Notes: generated from the letters alone by a model not told the origin. A stretch of DNA of 64,000 nt from Candidatus Azobacteroides pseudotrichonymphae genomovar. CFP2 (GCF_000010645.1 NC_011565.1:386001-450000); one strand, 5' to 3'; positions 18,902 to 29,993 are shown, counted from the stretch's first letter. A program made the numbers and translations.

Positions 18902-21900
18902 CTAATAAAGTTGGATCTTTTTGACTTGGTTCATTTCCACATACCATAAATACATTTCCATGTTAAAATGACTCGTTTTTCTTGTTACTAACAAATTGGC
19001 ATATTGTCGTAGTTGTTTTTCGTGAGAAGAATGAGGTGTTTCAAATTTATAGTCTATTATAATCGTTTTATTACCAGCAATTAAAAATCGGTCAGGACGC
19101 TTGTTGATTACAATTCCATTTTCTTCAGCAATAATTGAATATTTTCTGTATACTTTATAGCGACTATTAAACCAATCTTCTACTCCTGACAATTGAATGG
19201 ATCTGCGTATTTTTTCTATATAAATTCTCCCTTCATTAGGCTGAATCAAGCTCTGTATAATTCCATCGTTTACTTTTTTTTCAATGTCTTCTAAATAATT
19301 AATCTGTATAAGAAAATAATGTATAATGTTATCATATGTAAAATACATATCTTTACCAGTCATTAGTTGTTGAAATTGATTAGATTGTTTGAATGTAATT
19401 TTCTCTTGTTGAAAATTTACAGGTGAAAATTTTATTTCTTTCATTAAGGGTATTTTCTTTAAAGGATTATCTGTCGCTACTTTTTTCTCTTCTTTCAATA
19501 AAAAAATCTCTCCCATTCTAAAATGACAATTTTCTTCGTCCCAATTACCATTGAGTTTTTTTACAGACAATTGTAATAGATCAGATACTCTTTTTATTTC
19601 TTTTATTTTTTTTTTGTACCTAGTTAATATAATTAAATTGCATTCTGCTCGTGTAAAAGCTACATATAAAAGATTTAAATTATCTACATATGACCGTATT
19701 GTTTCCTCTTCATATTCTGTAGCGAAATCGGTATATTTCATTTCTTTTTTGTAAGTGATAGGAAAAAAAGGCAAATCTTTTATGTTCTTTGGTGATTTGC
19801 ACCAGAGAAAAGGATTTTTTTCCGGAGAAAATTTCCAATCGCAGTAGGGGATAATCACTGTGTGAAATTGTAGTCCTTTTGACTTGTGAATTGTCATAGC
19901 TTTTATTCCTTCTACTCCCATTCCAGTTGGAACAGTTTTATCTTGTCCTTCTTTTTCCCAATGCTCAAGAAAATGATGAATTGTTGCTGGAGACTCTTTC
20001 AAATATTGACTAAGATAATCATAGAAAACAAACAAATAAGCTGCCTGTCCCGGTAATTGTTCTAATTCAAATTGTTTGCAAATGTACCCGATAAGTTCAA
20101 ACAACGGCATAGATAATAATGAGTCAATTATTAGATCTTGTACATCTAATCCTCCTATTTTCAATAAATAGATTAATTGATTTTTATAATATATTTCATT
20201 ATCCTGCCTACTGATTATTCTGAGAGATGCAATAATAATTCTTACGGCAAGTGAACTTTTTAAGCTAAAAGCTTCATTGGAAACAATTGTTAAATAATGC
20301 TTTTCTGCCATTTTTGGATAATTATTTCGTTTTTCTAAAAAAAAAGCAGCAAGTATGTTTATTGTTTTTTTCTTTCGAACAAGCAAACAAATATCTTTAG
20401 CCGGAATACCATTATTGTATAATTTTTTGAGTTGTTCCAAAACTGCTTCTTTCATCATTTGATCCACATATTGCACATCCTCCTTATTGTCTTTAATAAA
20501 TTGAATAAAGATATGTCCTTCTTTTTCACTACTTTTTTTAGTTTTTTGTTTAACTTTTTCGACTTCATATATAGAAAAAACTGCATTTTTTAGCATATTC
20601 GCTGCTAGAGGGAAGAATGAATTATTAAAATCAATAATATGTTTTTCACTCCTCCAATTGTACAATAAAGGTTTTTCTTCAGTACCTAATTCCTTTACTG
20701 CTCTTTTAAATATTTTCCAGTCTCCATTACGCCAACGGTAAATTGATTGCTTTTCATCTCCTACTATCAAACTAAATGTATTTTGTGCAAGTATTTCATT
20801 CAATAAAACACGAAAATTTTCCCACTGTAATTGGCTAGTATCTTGAAATTCATCAATCATTACGTGTTTAATTTGAACACCTATTTTTTCGTAGATAAAT
20901 GGAGCATCAGTATCATCAATCATTTGATGAAGAAAAATATTAGTATCTGATAACATAAACCGATTTTGCTCATGATTTTGTTCTTCAATTTCCTTTATAA
21001 CCTTTCCTATTAAACCCAATTGATAGAGATTATCTTTTATCATTTGTGCCGTACGTGTTTTTCGCAATGCCTCAAGAATACAATTAAGTGTGGGTATTAA
21101 TTTGTATTCTGCTAGCTTGGCTATATCTTCTTTTTTTTTATGATTTTTAGTAGTCCATGCATCTTTGTCTGTGCAGCACTTTTCTATAGTTTTACTTTCT
21201 TCTGGATAGTCCCCATCTGCTAACTTCTGAAGAAAAATGATAGGATTGCCTTTTCTTATAAAATCATTTTCATTAAGCTGATGTTTTGATAATAAAATTT
21301 TGATTTCTTGTACAGTATTTTTAAAAAAGGTTTGACAATCTTTCTGTATTTGATCTTGACTTTTTATCAATCTACTAAAAAACAAGGTAGTATTTGGCAA
21401 ATACTTTTTTTTTGTTTGAAAAAATTCATTGTAAATGCATTCTCCAAATATTTCCATGGATTTTTCTATTCTCCAATTCTTTCCCTCATTAATTAAATGT
21501 TCTACATATATTGTTAACCATTTAATTAATTTATTATCATGGCTTGACTTCTCTATTACGTTATGAATAGATTCTCGTATTACTCGTTGAGTATTTGTTT
21601 CCAAACTAAAATGATTACTGTATCCTAATTCTCTTACTAAACTACGAATTATACATTGGAAGAAACTGTCAATTGTTGTTATGTTTAATCGGCTATAATT
21701 GTGAATAATAGTTTGAAAAGCTGTTTTAGCTCTCATATTGATTAATTTTTCATCCCAATGTAATCCTTCTTCCTCCCATAAGATTTGCAAGGAAGAACGA
21801 AATCTCTTTGAATCATTTGTATTCAATGCCAATCCATATAGCTCCGACAATATGCGTTCTTTCATTTCGTTCGTAGCATCTTTTGTAAAACTAACTGCTA

Positions 21901-22018
21901 AAATATATTGAAAATAATCGCTAAAATCGGAAATCAACAAACATTTAATATACTCTAACACTAAAGTATAAGTTTTACCAGAACCAGCTGATGCTCTATA
22001 TATTTTTATTTTTGACAT
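18902..22018 (-). CDS. AddA-like UvrD-family helicase with C-terminal nuclease
   Basis: 1038 residues from the ATG at 22018 (MSKIKIYRASAGSGKT); a longer start at 22072 would overlap miaA. A superfamily 1 helicase for double-strand-break processing. Walker A is SAGSGKT, motif II IDEFQDTSQLQW, motif III GDEKQSIYRWRNGD, motif V TIHKSKGLQF and motif VI LYVAFTRAECNL. The last 100 residues hold RPDRFLI and IIIDYKFE with QLRQYANLL, a RecB-type PD-(D/E)XK nuclease site that looks active. Bacteroidetes AddA normally works with AddB encoded next door; no addB is seen on either side here. Confidence 0.88.
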   Translation of the reverse strand: MSKIKIYRASAGSGKTYTLVLEYIKCLLISDFSDYFQYILAVSFTKDATNEMKERILSELYGLALNTNDSKRFRSSLQILWEEEGLHWDEKLINMRAKTAFQTIIHNYSRLNITTIDSFFQCIIRSLVRELGYSNHFSLETNTQRVIRESIHNVIEKSSHDNKLIKWLTIYVEHLINEGKNWRIEKSMEIFGECIYNEFFQTKKKYLPNTTLFFSRLIKSQDQIQKDCQTFFKNTVQEIKILLSKHQLNENDFIRKGNPIIFLQKLADGDYPEESKTIEKCCTDKDAWTTKNHKKKEDIAKLAEYKLIPTLNCILEALRKTRTAQMIKDNLYQLGLIGKVIKEIEEQNHEQNRFMLSDTNIFLHQMIDDTDAPFIYEKIGVQIKHVMIDEFQDTSQLQWENFRVLLNEILAQNTFSLIVGDEKQSIYRWRNGDWKIFKRAVKELGTEEKPLLYNWRSEKHIIDFNNSFFPLAANMLKNAVFSIYEVEKVKQKTKKSSEKEGHIFIQFIKDNKEDVQYVDQMMKEAVLEQLKKLYNNGIPAKDICLLVRKKKTINILAAFFLEKRNNYPKMAEKHYLTIVSNEAFSLKSSLAVRIIIASLRIISRQDNEIYYKNQLIYLLKIGGLDVQDLIIDSLLSMPLFELIGYICKQFELEQLPGQAAYLFVFYDYLSQYLKESPATIHHFLEHWEKEGQDKTVPTGMGVEGIKAMTIHKSKGLQFHTVIIPYCDWKFSPEKNPFLWCKSPKNIKDLPFFPITYKKEMKYTDFATEYEEETIRSYVDNLNLLYVAFTRAECNLIILTRYKKKIKEIKRVSDLLQLSVKKLNGNWDEENCHFRMGEIFLLKEEKKVATDNPLKKIPLMKEIKFSPVNFQQEKITFKQSNQFQQLMTGKDMYFTYDNIIHYFLIQINYLEDIEKKVNDGIIQSLIQPNEGRIYIEKIRRSIQLSGVEDWFNSRYKVYRKYSIIAEENGIVINKRPDRFLIAGNKTIIIDYKFETPHSSHEKQLRQYANLLVTRKTSHFNMEMYLWYVEMNQVKKIQLY

Positions 22019-22039
22019 ATAATCTATTATCTTGCATTT

Positions 22040-22981
22040 GTGCAAAGTACAAATTTGAAAGTGGAATTGCAAGAGTATGAATTAATTACCGTATTGGGAC
22101 CTACAGCTTCTGGGAAAACGGCTTTTGCCACTCGGTTGGCTAATGAATTGAACAGTGAAATAATTAGTGCCGATTCTCGTCAAGTATATCGTAATATGAC
22201 TATTGGTACAGGAAAAGATTTAGACAATTATATCATTGAAGGAAAATTTATTCCTTATCATCTCATTGATATTTGTCAAGCTGGTGAAAAATACAATGTT
22301 TTCAGATTCCAACATGATTTTCACGAAATTTTTACTAAAATTAAAAAGAAAGGGAAGTTACCGATTTTATGCGGAGGAACAGGTTTGTATATAGAATCCG
22401 TTCTGAAAGGGTATAAATTGTTAGATGTTCCAGAAAACCTTATTTTAAGGTCAAATTTAAAAGATAAAAGTGTTGATGAATTGAAAAAAATATTAAAATC
22501 ATACAAAAATCTTCATAATCAAACAGATACAGACTCCGTACGAAAAATTATACGAGCTATAGAAATAGAAACATGTTATCCTACACAAAAAAACAACCCA
22601 ATAAATAGTTATTCTTCTATTAAGAGTCTAATTATTGGAGTTAATATTGACCGTGAATTAAGAAGAAATAGAATAAGCCTTCGCCTAAAAAAACGATTAG
22701 AGGAAGGAATGATAGAAGAAGTCAAAAACTTGTTGGAAACAGAACTCTCTCCCGACCAACTAATATATTACGGTTTGGAATACAAATATATTACCCTTTA
22801 CCTTATTGGACAGCTTTCTTATTCAGAAATGTATCAACAACTAGAAATTGCTATTCACCAGTATGCCAAACGACAAATGACATGGTTTAGAGGTATGGAA
22901 CGTAGAGGTTTTAAAATACATTGGATAGATGTTTACGAAATGAATCATTTAAATGAAATCTTTAATCGAATACACTTTTAA
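22040..22981 (+). CDS. miaA: tRNA dimethylallyltransferase
   Basis: 313 residues; adds the dimethylallyl group to A37 of tRNAs reading UNN codons. The P-loop is [35 protein letters not shown] and [16 protein letters not shown] are signature blocks. There is no ATG near the start; GTG at 22040 or GTG at 22061 are the options. It diverges from the helicase across 21 bases and its 3' end overlaps the convergent dnaJ by 20 bases, an unusually tight packing. Confidence 0.94.
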   Translation: MQSTNLKVELQEYELITVLGPTASGKTAFATRLANELNSEIISADSRQVYRNMTIGTGKDLDNYIIEGKFIPYHLIDICQAGEKYNVFRFQHDFHEIFTKIKKKGKLPILCGGTGLYIESVLKGYKLLDVPENLILRSNLKDKSVDELKKILKSYKNLHNQTDTDSVRKIIRAIEIETCYPTQKNNPINSYSSIKSLIIGVNIDRELRRNRISLRLKKRLEEGMIEEVKNLLETELSPDQLIYYGLEYKYITLYLIGQLSYSEMYQQLEIAIHQYAKRQMTWFRGMERRGFKIHWIDVYEMNHLNEIFNRIHF

Positions 22982-24104
22982 ATTTACTAAAGATTTTTTC
23001 TCTCACAGAGCTTGTTGGCTTAAAATTAGAAGCATTTTCTATTGCAGAAAGAATTTCCTTTTGTCTTTCGGTCAAATGTTCAGGAACATAGACAGTGATA
23101 TTGATTAATAAATCACCTCTTCCGTATTTATTAACTGAAGGTAATCCCTTGTTTTTCAATCTAAGTATTTTACCTGGCTGAGTTCCTGGCTCTACTCTTA
23201 TTTTTGCTTTGCCATCCAATGTGGGAACTTCTACCATACAACCTACTGATGCTTGGTAGAAAGTTAATATTAAATTATAAATAATATTTTGTTGATCTCG
23301 TATCAACTCAGGATGAGCTTCTTCCTCAATTACCACTAATAGATTACCGTTAACTCCTCCGCGACGAGGAGCATTACCTTTTTCTTGTATCGAAAGTTGC
23401 ATGCCTTCCATCACTCCTGCAGGAATATTAATAACAATTATGTCCTCATCTAGCACAATCCCTTCACCATAACAATATGGACATTTTTTAGTAATTATTC
23501 TTCCCTCTCCATGGCACTCTGGACAAACAGAGGAAGTCTGCATCTGTCCAAAGCCAATATTCATAACTCTTGTTACATGTCCCTTTCCTTTACAAATAGA
23601 GCATGCATGATAAGATCGATTATTTTCTGCTCCATTTCCTTTGCAATAAGAACAGGCAACATATTTCTTTACCTTAAGTTTTTTTTCAATACCTGTAACT
23701 ATTTCTTTAAGTGTTAATTTTACTTTTATTCTCAAATCTGAACCTCGATTAACTCCCTTTGCATTACTTCCAAAACCAAATCCATCAGAAAATCCACCAA
23801 AAATATCCCCAAAACGAGAAAAAATATCTTCCATAGAAAACCCTTCTCCGTCAAAGCCTCCTGTAGAGTTACCTACTCCTGCGTGCCCCAATTGATCGTA
23901 CCGATTTCTTTTGTTTACATCGCTTAAAATTTCATACGCTTCAGCGGCTTCTTTGAATCTCTCTTCAGCATCCTTACTTCCAGGGTTTTTATCTGGATGA
24001 TATTGAATAGCCTTTTTTCTATATGCTTTTTTAATCTCATCCACTGATGCTGTTTTGGAAACGCCTAAAATATCATAATAATCTCTTTTTGTTGTGGCTG
24101 CCAT
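22962..24104 (-). CDS. dnaJ: Chaperone DnaJ
   Basis: 380 residues, complete type I DnaJ; stimulates DnaK. The J domain (residues about 5-70) has YHPDKNPGS; a Gly/Phe-rich linker follows ([17 protein letters not shown]). Four CxxCxGxG zinc repeats run from CSYCKGNG to CPYCYGEG. Substrate-binding and dimer domains complete it. It lies 23 bases downstream of grpE, sharing its promoter; dnaK is not in the window. Confidence 0.98.
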   Translation of the reverse strand: MAATTKRDYYDILGVSKTASVDEIKKAYRKKAIQYHPDKNPGSKDAEERFKEAAEAYEILSDVNKRNRYDQLGHAGVGNSTGGFDGEGFSMEDIFSRFGDIFGGFSDGFGFGSNAKGVNRGSDLRIKVKLTLKEIVTGIEKKLKVKKYVACSYCKGNGAENNRSYHACSICKGKGHVTRVMNIGFGQMQTSSVCPECHGEGRIITKKCPYCYGEGIVLDEDIIVINIPAGVMEGMQLSIQEKGNAPRRGGVNGNLLVVIEEEAHPELIRDQQNIIYNLILTFYQASVGCMVEVPTLDGKAKIRVEPGTQPGKILRLKNKGLPSVNKYGRGDLLINITVYVPEHLTERQKEILSAIENASNFKPTSSVREKIFSKFKSVFD

Positions 24105-24127
24105 GTTTCTTTATTTATATTTTTTTT

Positions 24128-24838
24128 CTAATTAGCCACTATTACTTTTGCGTGGCGAATAACCTTATCGTTCAGAGTATATCCCGTTTGTAAATTATCT
24201 ATAATTTTACCTTTTTGTTCTTCACTTTCTGCAGGAACAGTAGCGACAGCTTCAAATAAATCAGCTTCAAATTTTTCACCAACTGAATCGATAGCTTTTA
24301 TTCCGTTTTTTTGAAGAAAAGAAAGGAATTTGCGATAAATCAAGCCTATTCCTTCCTTTATAGTATCTACTTCTTTGACTTCTTCTATTGTCTTTAAGGC
24401 TCTCTCAAAATCATCTATTATGGGGAGAAGTCCGATAAATATTTTTTCTCCCCCATTTCTAATTAAATCTGCTTTTTCTCTAATGGTACGCTTCTGATAA
24501 TTATCATATTCTGCCATTAAACGAAGATGAGCATCTTTTTTAGTTTCGACTTCGACACTTTTGAGTTCAATCTCGGCACGCATCCTCTCCATTTCTTGCT
24601 TATGCTCAGTCCTTATTTGTTCAAGATCCTGTTCGTACTCTTTCTTTTTTATCTCTATCTCTATCTGTTTTTGTTCGTTAGAATAATTTTGTACAAGTTC
24701 TTTTATTTTCTCTGCCACATTGTCAACTATTTCTGTATTTTTTGTCAGAATCTGTTCTGGTGCAGACAAGTTTTCTCCTGTCTTGTCAGCGAATCCTTCT
24801 CCCTCCTGAATATCTTTTTCTAAACCTTTATCATTCAT
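24128..24838 (-). CDS. grpE: Nucleotide exchange factor GrpE
   Basis: 236 residues from the ATG at 24838 (MNDKGLEKDIQ). A reading frame extending to 24934 runs through the promoter and has no GrpE homology. Residues about 60-130 form a long charged helix (KKKEYEQDLEQIRTEHKQEM) typical of the GrpE dimer stalk; LMAEYDNYQKRTIREKADLI and LLPIIDDFERAL are family blocks; the beta domain ends with VIRHAKVIVAN. First gene of a grpE-dnaJ operon. Confidence 0.96.
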   Translation of the reverse strand: MNDKGLEKDIQEGEGFADKTGENLSAPEQILTKNTEIVDNVAEKIKELVQNYSNEQKQIEIEIKKKEYEQDLEQIRTEHKQEMERMRAEIELKSVEVETKKDAHLRLMAEYDNYQKRTIREKADLIRNGGEKIFIGLLPIIDDFERALKTIEEVKEVDTIKEGIGLIYRKFLSFLQKNGIKAIDSVGEKFEADLFEAVATVPAESEEQKGKIIDNLQTGYTLNDKVIRHAKVIVAN

Positions 24839-24917
24839 AAACTCACATTTTATATTATTTATCGAAATAAAAGACAAACTCTTATGATAAGAAGAGCCTC
24901 CACAATAACCATGGGAT

Positions 24918-24933
24918 GGCAAATATCTTGCCA
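24918..24933 (-). promoter_or_regulatory. Sigma-54-like promoter of grpE-dnaJ
   Basis: On the minus strand, TGGCAAGATATTTGCC fits TGGCACG-N4-TTGCW with two mismatches and the exact 10-base GG-GC spacing, giving a leader of about 70 bases. It is the same type of site as that upstream of groES. TGGCAA and TTGCCA also form a perfect inverted repeat with a 5-base spacer, so a repressor-type operator is an alternative. Confidence 0.5.
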
Positions 24934-25442
24934 AATTTGAATCAGTAAAAAGCAGTTTCCCCTTTTAAGTTATAGTAGTACAAACTAAAAAGTGCTTAAG
25001 TAAATATTTTAGTAGATGTAGATAGTATTCTTTGTTTTGTGATCTCTTTAGTGATTGACAAGATCAGATTTCACGTCTTTCTGTTAGCCACTTTCATTTT
25101 CAATTTATCAGGATGCTTTTTTATATGAATTTTAATTGGATTTTCTCTCTAAGAAAAAATTAGTTGGATGAAAAAATATGAAGTTTTCTTATAACCGTAT
25201 TTTGGGGAAGGTATACTACCTTCCCCAAATTTCATTGGATAATTTTCAGTTCTGAAAAGCAAGCAAGTAAGCAAAAAATTATCAGATACTTATCTTATTA
25301 AGATATATTCTGATTAACATTATTGTAGGCTGTTCTGTTAGTTTTTATTTTAAAGTGATTTAAAATTTGATGACAACTAATTTCAATCCGACTTGTCTCA
25401 GCCGGCAATGACATTCACACCACTCTTTTTTTTTACTTTTAT
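24934..25442. other. Gap between cysS and the grpE promoter
   Basis: About 500 bases without a recognisable gene on either strand; the only clear structure is the hairpin at 25200-25228. Short open stretches have no family features. Confidence 0.5.
25200..25228. terminator. Perfect 13-bp hairpin, 3-base loop
   Basis: TTTGGGGAAGGTA (25200-25212) pairs with TACCTTCCCCAAA (25216-25228). Three T follow on the plus strand and none on the minus strand. It lies about 215 bases beyond the cysS stop and may end that transcript, but the distance and the lack of a T tail make the role uncertain. Confidence 0.55.
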
Positions 25443-26921
25443 TCATTTGCTTAGTTTCCACTCAAAGCCATTTTTTGTATCTTTAACCTCGAATCCCAAG
25501 ACGGTTAATTCATCGCGTATTTTATCAGCAAATATCCAGTTTTTTTCTTGCTTAGCTTGCACTCTTATTTGTAGTAGAAGATCTACTGCTTTTGCAAAAG
25601 AATTATAGGAGGTGTTTTTATATTTTAATTCGTCTTTAATTCCTAACAGATTAAATAAAAATAATTGAAAGAAATCCTTTAATTGTTGAATATCTTCTGT
25701 AGTCAATTGTGTTTGTTTTGCTAATGCCGAATTGACTATTCGCGTAGCCTCAAAAAGATAAGAAATAATAATCGGTGTATTTAAATCGTCGTTCATTGCC
25801 TCAATGCTTTTATTTCTTAATCCTTCGATATTGACAGTAGAGTTTGTTGTTTGAGCTGTCAATTGCTTAATATTATTGTTGGCTTCCAAAAGTCGAGAAA
25901 GTCCTTTTTTAGATGCTTGTAGTGCCTTATTGCTAAAATCAATTGTATTTCTATAGTGTGATTGTAAGATAAAAAATCGAACTGTCATAGGATTATACGA
26001 TTGAATTAATAAAGGATTCGTACCATTAAATAGTTGTTCTAAGTTGATAAAATTGTTTGATGACTTACCCATTTTTTGTCCATTGACGGTAACCATATTG
26101 TTGTGCATCCAATATTTTACTCCTTCGTATCCCGTAGATGCCACTTTTTGTGCAATCTCACATTCATGATGTGGAAAAATTAAATCCATGCCTCCACCGT
26201 GAATATCAAACAAATTACCTAAGTATTTTCTACTCATAGTTGTACATTCCAAATGCCACCCAGGAAATCCATTACTCCATGGACTTATCCATTGCATAAT
26301 ATGCTTGGACGAAGCTTTTTTCCATAATGCGAAATCGATTGGATTGCGTTTCCCTTCTTGACCATCTAACTTACGGGTGGTATTTAGCATATCTGCTATG
26401 TTCTGACCAGATAGTTTACCGTAATTGTATTTTTTATTATATTTTTCTACATCAAAATAAACAGAGCCTTTACTTTCGTAAGCGTACCCTTTTTCCAAAA
26501 TCTCTTTTATTAATTGTATTTGTTCAATGATATGGGCACTAGCATGAGGTTCTATACTTGGAGGTAGTACATTTAGAGCATCCATTGTTTTATGATAAAG
26601 GTTAAGATAGTGTTGAACTACTTCCATTGGTTCTAGGTCCTCCAACCGAGCTTTTCTTGCGATTTTATCTTCTCCCAAATCAGAATCACTTGTTAAGTGC
26701 CCTACATCAGTAATATTGCGTACATACCGCACCTTATAGTTTAAGTGCATTAAATAACGAAATAAAATGTCAAAAGTAATTGCTGGACGAGCATGTCCTA
26801 AATGTGGATCTCCGTATACTGTTGGGCCACAAACATAAAGTCCAACACGTTTGGGATATAGTGATTGAAATAATTCTTTCCTTCCTGTCAACGTATTATA
26901 AATAAATAATTGGTTCTTCAT
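25443..26921 (-). CDS. cysS: Cysteinyl-tRNA synthetase
   Basis: 492 residues from the ATG at 26921; the 15-codon extension to 26966 lacks homology. A class I synthetase: the HIGH-type motif is [11 protein letters not shown], the KMSKS-type motif [11 protein letters not shown]. The zinc ligands are YVCGPTVYG, the Cys in WHLECTTM, and HHECEIA. The anticodon-binding helix bundle and a short C-terminal region follow. It is probably single-gene. Confidence 0.97.
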   Translation of the reverse strand: MKNQLFIYNTLTGRKELFQSLYPKRVGLYVCGPTVYGDPHLGHARPAITFDILFRYLMHLNYKVRYVRNITDVGHLTSDSDLGEDKIARKARLEDLEPMEVVQHYLNLYHKTMDALNVLPPSIEPHASAHIIEQIQLIKEILEKGYAYESKGSVYFDVEKYNKKYNYGKLSGQNIADMLNTTRKLDGQEGKRNPIDFALWKKASSKHIMQWISPWSNGFPGWHLECTTMSRKYLGNLFDIHGGGMDLIFPHHECEIAQKVASTGYEGVKYWMHNNMVTVNGQKMGKSSNNFINLEQLFNGTNPLLIQSYNPMTVRFFILQSHYRNTIDFSNKALQASKKGLSRLLEANNNIKQLTAQTTNSTVNIEGLRNKSIEAMNDDLNTPIIISYLFEATRIVNSALAKQTQLTTEDIQQLKDFFQLFLFNLLGIKDELKYKNTSYNSFAKAVDLLLQIRVQAKQEKNWIFADKIRDELTVLGFEVKDTKNGFEWKLSK

Positions 26922-27016
26922 AATTTTTTTGAAAAGAAAACAAATGTAAAAAACACGGTATGACAAAGATAAGACAATATTAAAATAGTTAAAGGAAAGA
27001 CTAAATATTAATATTT

Positions 27017-27375
27017 ATGAATAATGGTCCAACACAATTGGACTGGGAAAGGAGGAATGAATAATTGCAACTGGGTATTTGAAAAATAATGGTTATCAAA
27101 TTCGTAATGTCACAATTGGTATATATAAAGGGCATTTGAAATTGAGTAAATAATAGTGAAAGCAAAAAACATGTAAAAAGAACTCTTTGGAAGCATCCAA
27201 AAATACTGTTCATTATGTCAATAATCAATAAAATAACTTCTTCTCAGAAGATTATGTTAAGAATTTCGGCATTTGATTTACCAAATCCAGTTTGATATTA
27301 TCGATATCAATTGTAATGAAACAATTTGGTTCTAAAATGGAACACATAGAAGATATATTTACCAGCGTAAATAAC
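27017..27375 (+). pseudogene. Decayed YraN/UPF0102 endonuclease-like gene
   Basis: Joining frames yields GLGKEE, stop, IIATGYLKNNGYQIRNV, then SLEASKNTVHYVNNQ, an FDII stretch and KMEHIEDIF. These are collinear with the YraN family (GEELAAxYLxxxGYxI at the start, FDIIxV then IEHIxDAF at the end). The catalytic EVKTR block is gone and several stops and shifts break it. It lies directly upstream of birA on the same strand. The 75-codon minus-strand frame here is a shadow. Confidence 0.65.
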
Positions 27376-27489
27376 ATTACGCTCTTAAAATATATTTAAT
27401 CCAATTAACAAGAAGTATTGAAATACAATATTATCTTAGTGGCTAGATGTGTTGGGGGATAGGAGAAATTATATCAAAGTGTATATGAA

Positions 27490-28218
27490 ATGAATACTAT
27501 CAAGATTAAAATTACTTCTTCTACCAATCTTTTTCTCAAAGAGCTATCCAAAAAACAATCTTTGAAAGAATGGACAATTGTTGTTGCTGAATCACAAACT
27601 GCTGGACGTGGACAAAGGGGAAATTGTTGGGAATCTGAACCAACTAAAAATATTATTTGTAGTATTCTTTTGTATCCTAATTTTCTATCGATTCAACAAC
27701 AGTTCTTACTATCTGAAGTTGTTGTTATTGGTATCAAAGATGTACTAGATACATATGTACAGAAAGGCATTGCAATTAAATGGCCTAATGATGTTTTTTT
27801 TGAAAAACGGAAACTCGCAGGTATATTAATCGAGAACGAATTGATTGGTCAAAAAATTTCTTGTTCCATTATTGGTATTGGATTAAATGTTAATCAACAA
27901 GTATTTAAAAGCGAGGCTCCTAATCCAGTTTCTTTGAAACAAATAATAGGTATAGAAATGAATACTAATATATTGTTGGAACAAATTGTGTCGCAAATTC
28001 AATATTGGTATAAAAAATTAAAATCTGGTCAAAGAAAATTGATTTCGCAAGTTTATCATGATTCCCTTTATTGTAAAGAGGGATTTCATTTCTATAAAGA
28101 TAAAAATGAAATCTTCCAAGCAAGAATACGAATGGTTACTGAAGAAGGCTTGCTTTGTTTAATGACCAAGTCAAAGGAAGAACGCTATTACTCTTTTAAA
28201 GAAATCTCTCTATTATAG
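27490..28218 (+). CDS. birA: Biotin--[acetyl-CoA-carboxylase] ligase
   Basis: 242 residues, the catalytic type without a DNA-binding N-domain. It activates biotin as biotinyl-AMP and attaches it to carboxyl carrier proteins. [12 protein letters not shown] starts the fold, [16 protein letters not shown] is the biotinyl-AMP loop, and [20 protein letters not shown] is the conserved core. The stop overlaps the 3' end of the convergent pdxT by 6 bases. Confidence 0.95.
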
Positions 28219-28803
28219 GTTACAAAATTTTTGATAACTGAGAATTTTTTGTATAAAATACTCATGGACTCTTACATCTTCAGTAAGTTCTGGATGAAAA
28301 GAAGCAGCAAGGAAGTTATCTTGTTCAGCGAAAAGAATTCTACTTTCATGACTTAGTAATATGTTGACCCCTTTATCTGCTTTATCTATATAGGGAGCAC
28401 GAATGAATATCGTTGGGTAGGGAATGTTGCCCAATATGGGTATGGGCATTTTTGTTTCAAAGCTAGCCAATTGTCTTCCAAAAGCATTACGTTTTACATA
28501 AGTATCCATCAACCCTAATCGGTATTGTTCACTCTTTGCAATATTTTTAGACAACAAAATCAATCCCGAACAAGTTCCAAAAATTGGCAATTTTTTGTGT
28601 CCCAATTCAACAATTGGAGTTAAAAGACCATACCTTACCAATAGCTTGCTGATTGTTGTACTTTCCCCTCCCGGGAGAATCAATCCATCTATTCCTATTA
28701 AATCCCGTGGATACAATATATCCACCGTTTTATGTCCCAATTTATGCACAATCCTGCAGTGTTCTCTCACTGCACCTTGCAAAGCTAAAATTCCTATTTT
28801 CAT
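28213..28803 (-). CDS. pdxT: Pyridoxal 5'-phosphate synthase glutaminase subunit
   Basis: 196 residues from the ATG at 28803 ([15 protein letters not shown]). It feeds ammonia from glutamine to Pdx[16 protein letters not shown], the nucleophile elbow [10 protein letters not shown] and the histidine/glutamate [14 protein letters not shown] complete the triad. It starts 4 bases after the pdxS stop; the two form an operon for de novo vitamin B6. Confidence 0.96.
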
Positions 28804-28807
28804 CGTT

Positions 28808-29704
28808 TCACCATCCACGTCCAGCCAATCTGTCTTTATCATCTATTTGAGCAATACTTTGACCTCTCATTGCTTCCCCAAGGCCTTTGGATACTTCAAC
28901 AAGAAGATGAGCATCTTTGTAATGAGCTACTGCTTCTACAATAGATTTAGCTCTTTGGGCAGGATTATCTGACTTGAATATACCTGAACCAACAAATACT
29001 CCATCACATCCTAATTCCATCATCAAAGCGGCGTCAGCTGGTGTAACAACTCCTCCAGCTGCAAAATTAACTGTAGGAAGATGTCCTAATGTTTTTACCT
29101 GCAATACTAACTCGTATGGCGCTCCAAATCCTTTGGCTATTGTCATTAACTCCATTTGTGTAGTACTACTCATTACTCGTCGAATATCTTCATTTATTTT
29201 TCGTATATGGCGGACAGCTTCAACTATATCACCAGTTCCGGCTTCACCTTTTGTACGTATCATTGATGCTCCTTCTCCGATACGCCTTAATGCCTCACCT
29301 AAATTGCGTGCACCACATACAAATGGGACTTTGAAATCGCTTTTTAGAATATGGTAGGATTCATCTGCAGGAGTTAATACTTCACTTTCATCAATAAAAT
29401 CGATATCCAAGGCTTCTAATATGCGTGCTTCTGCAATATGTCCAATGCGAACTTTGGCCATAACTGGTATGGATACTATTTGCTGAATGCTAACAATCAC
29501 TTCCGGGTCAGACATACGTGCTACTCCTCCTTGAGAACGGATATCGGAAGGGACACGTTCCAATGCCATAACTGCCACTGCTCCTGCTTCTTCTGCAATT
29601 TTCGCTTGCTCTGGGTTAACAACATCCATAATTACTCCACCTTTTAGCATTTCTGCTAAACCTCTTTTTACAGTAACTGTTCCAGTTTCTTTTTTTATTT
29701 TCAT
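28808..29704 (-). CDS. pdxS: Pyridoxal 5'-phosphate synthase lyase subunit
   Basis: 298 residues, normal length, highly conserved. A (beta/alpha)8 barrel making PLP from ribose 5-phosphate, glyceraldehyde 3-phosphate and ammonia from Pdx[21 protein letters not shown], the lysine in [24 protein letters not shown] and [17 protein letters not shown] are visible. First gene of pdxS-pdxT. Confidence 0.98.
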
Positions 29705-29844
29705 TTTTATCAGAGTTATAAAACTTGTTTCTGAGGTCTATAATTATCTGCAATAATAGTGATTTTCTAAAGATTTTCTAGAAGAAGGTAATGAAAATTT
29801 CAATAATCTAAGATTATGTAATTAATGATGTGTAATAAGGAGCC

Positions 29845-29875
29845 ATTGGGGTGGCTTATTTACATAGTAGCTTTG
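29845..29875 (+). promoter_or_regulatory. Bacteroidetes-type promoter for the carboxynorspermidine dehydrogenase gene
   Basis: ATTG (29845-29848), a 19-base spacer and TAGCTTTG (29868-29875) fit TTTG-N19-TAnnTTTG with one mismatch. The leader would be about 110 bases. Confidence 0.55.
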
Positions 29876-29993
29876 CATTAACACTAAATTTAATCGACCC
29901 CCGGTACAATCTTTTGCATAGAAAAGATACTTGATATATGAAAAGATACCGTACCTTCACACGGTAAATATGAAAAGTTATCTTCCAGATTTT

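Noticed and set aside
24839..24934. 32-residue N-terminal extension of GrpE
   Set aside because: It would translate the leader and promoter; the ATG at 24838 fits GrpE and a normal leader.
27001..27228. 75-codon minus-strand frame
   Set aside because: Shadow of the plus-strand yraN-like remnant; no protein features.
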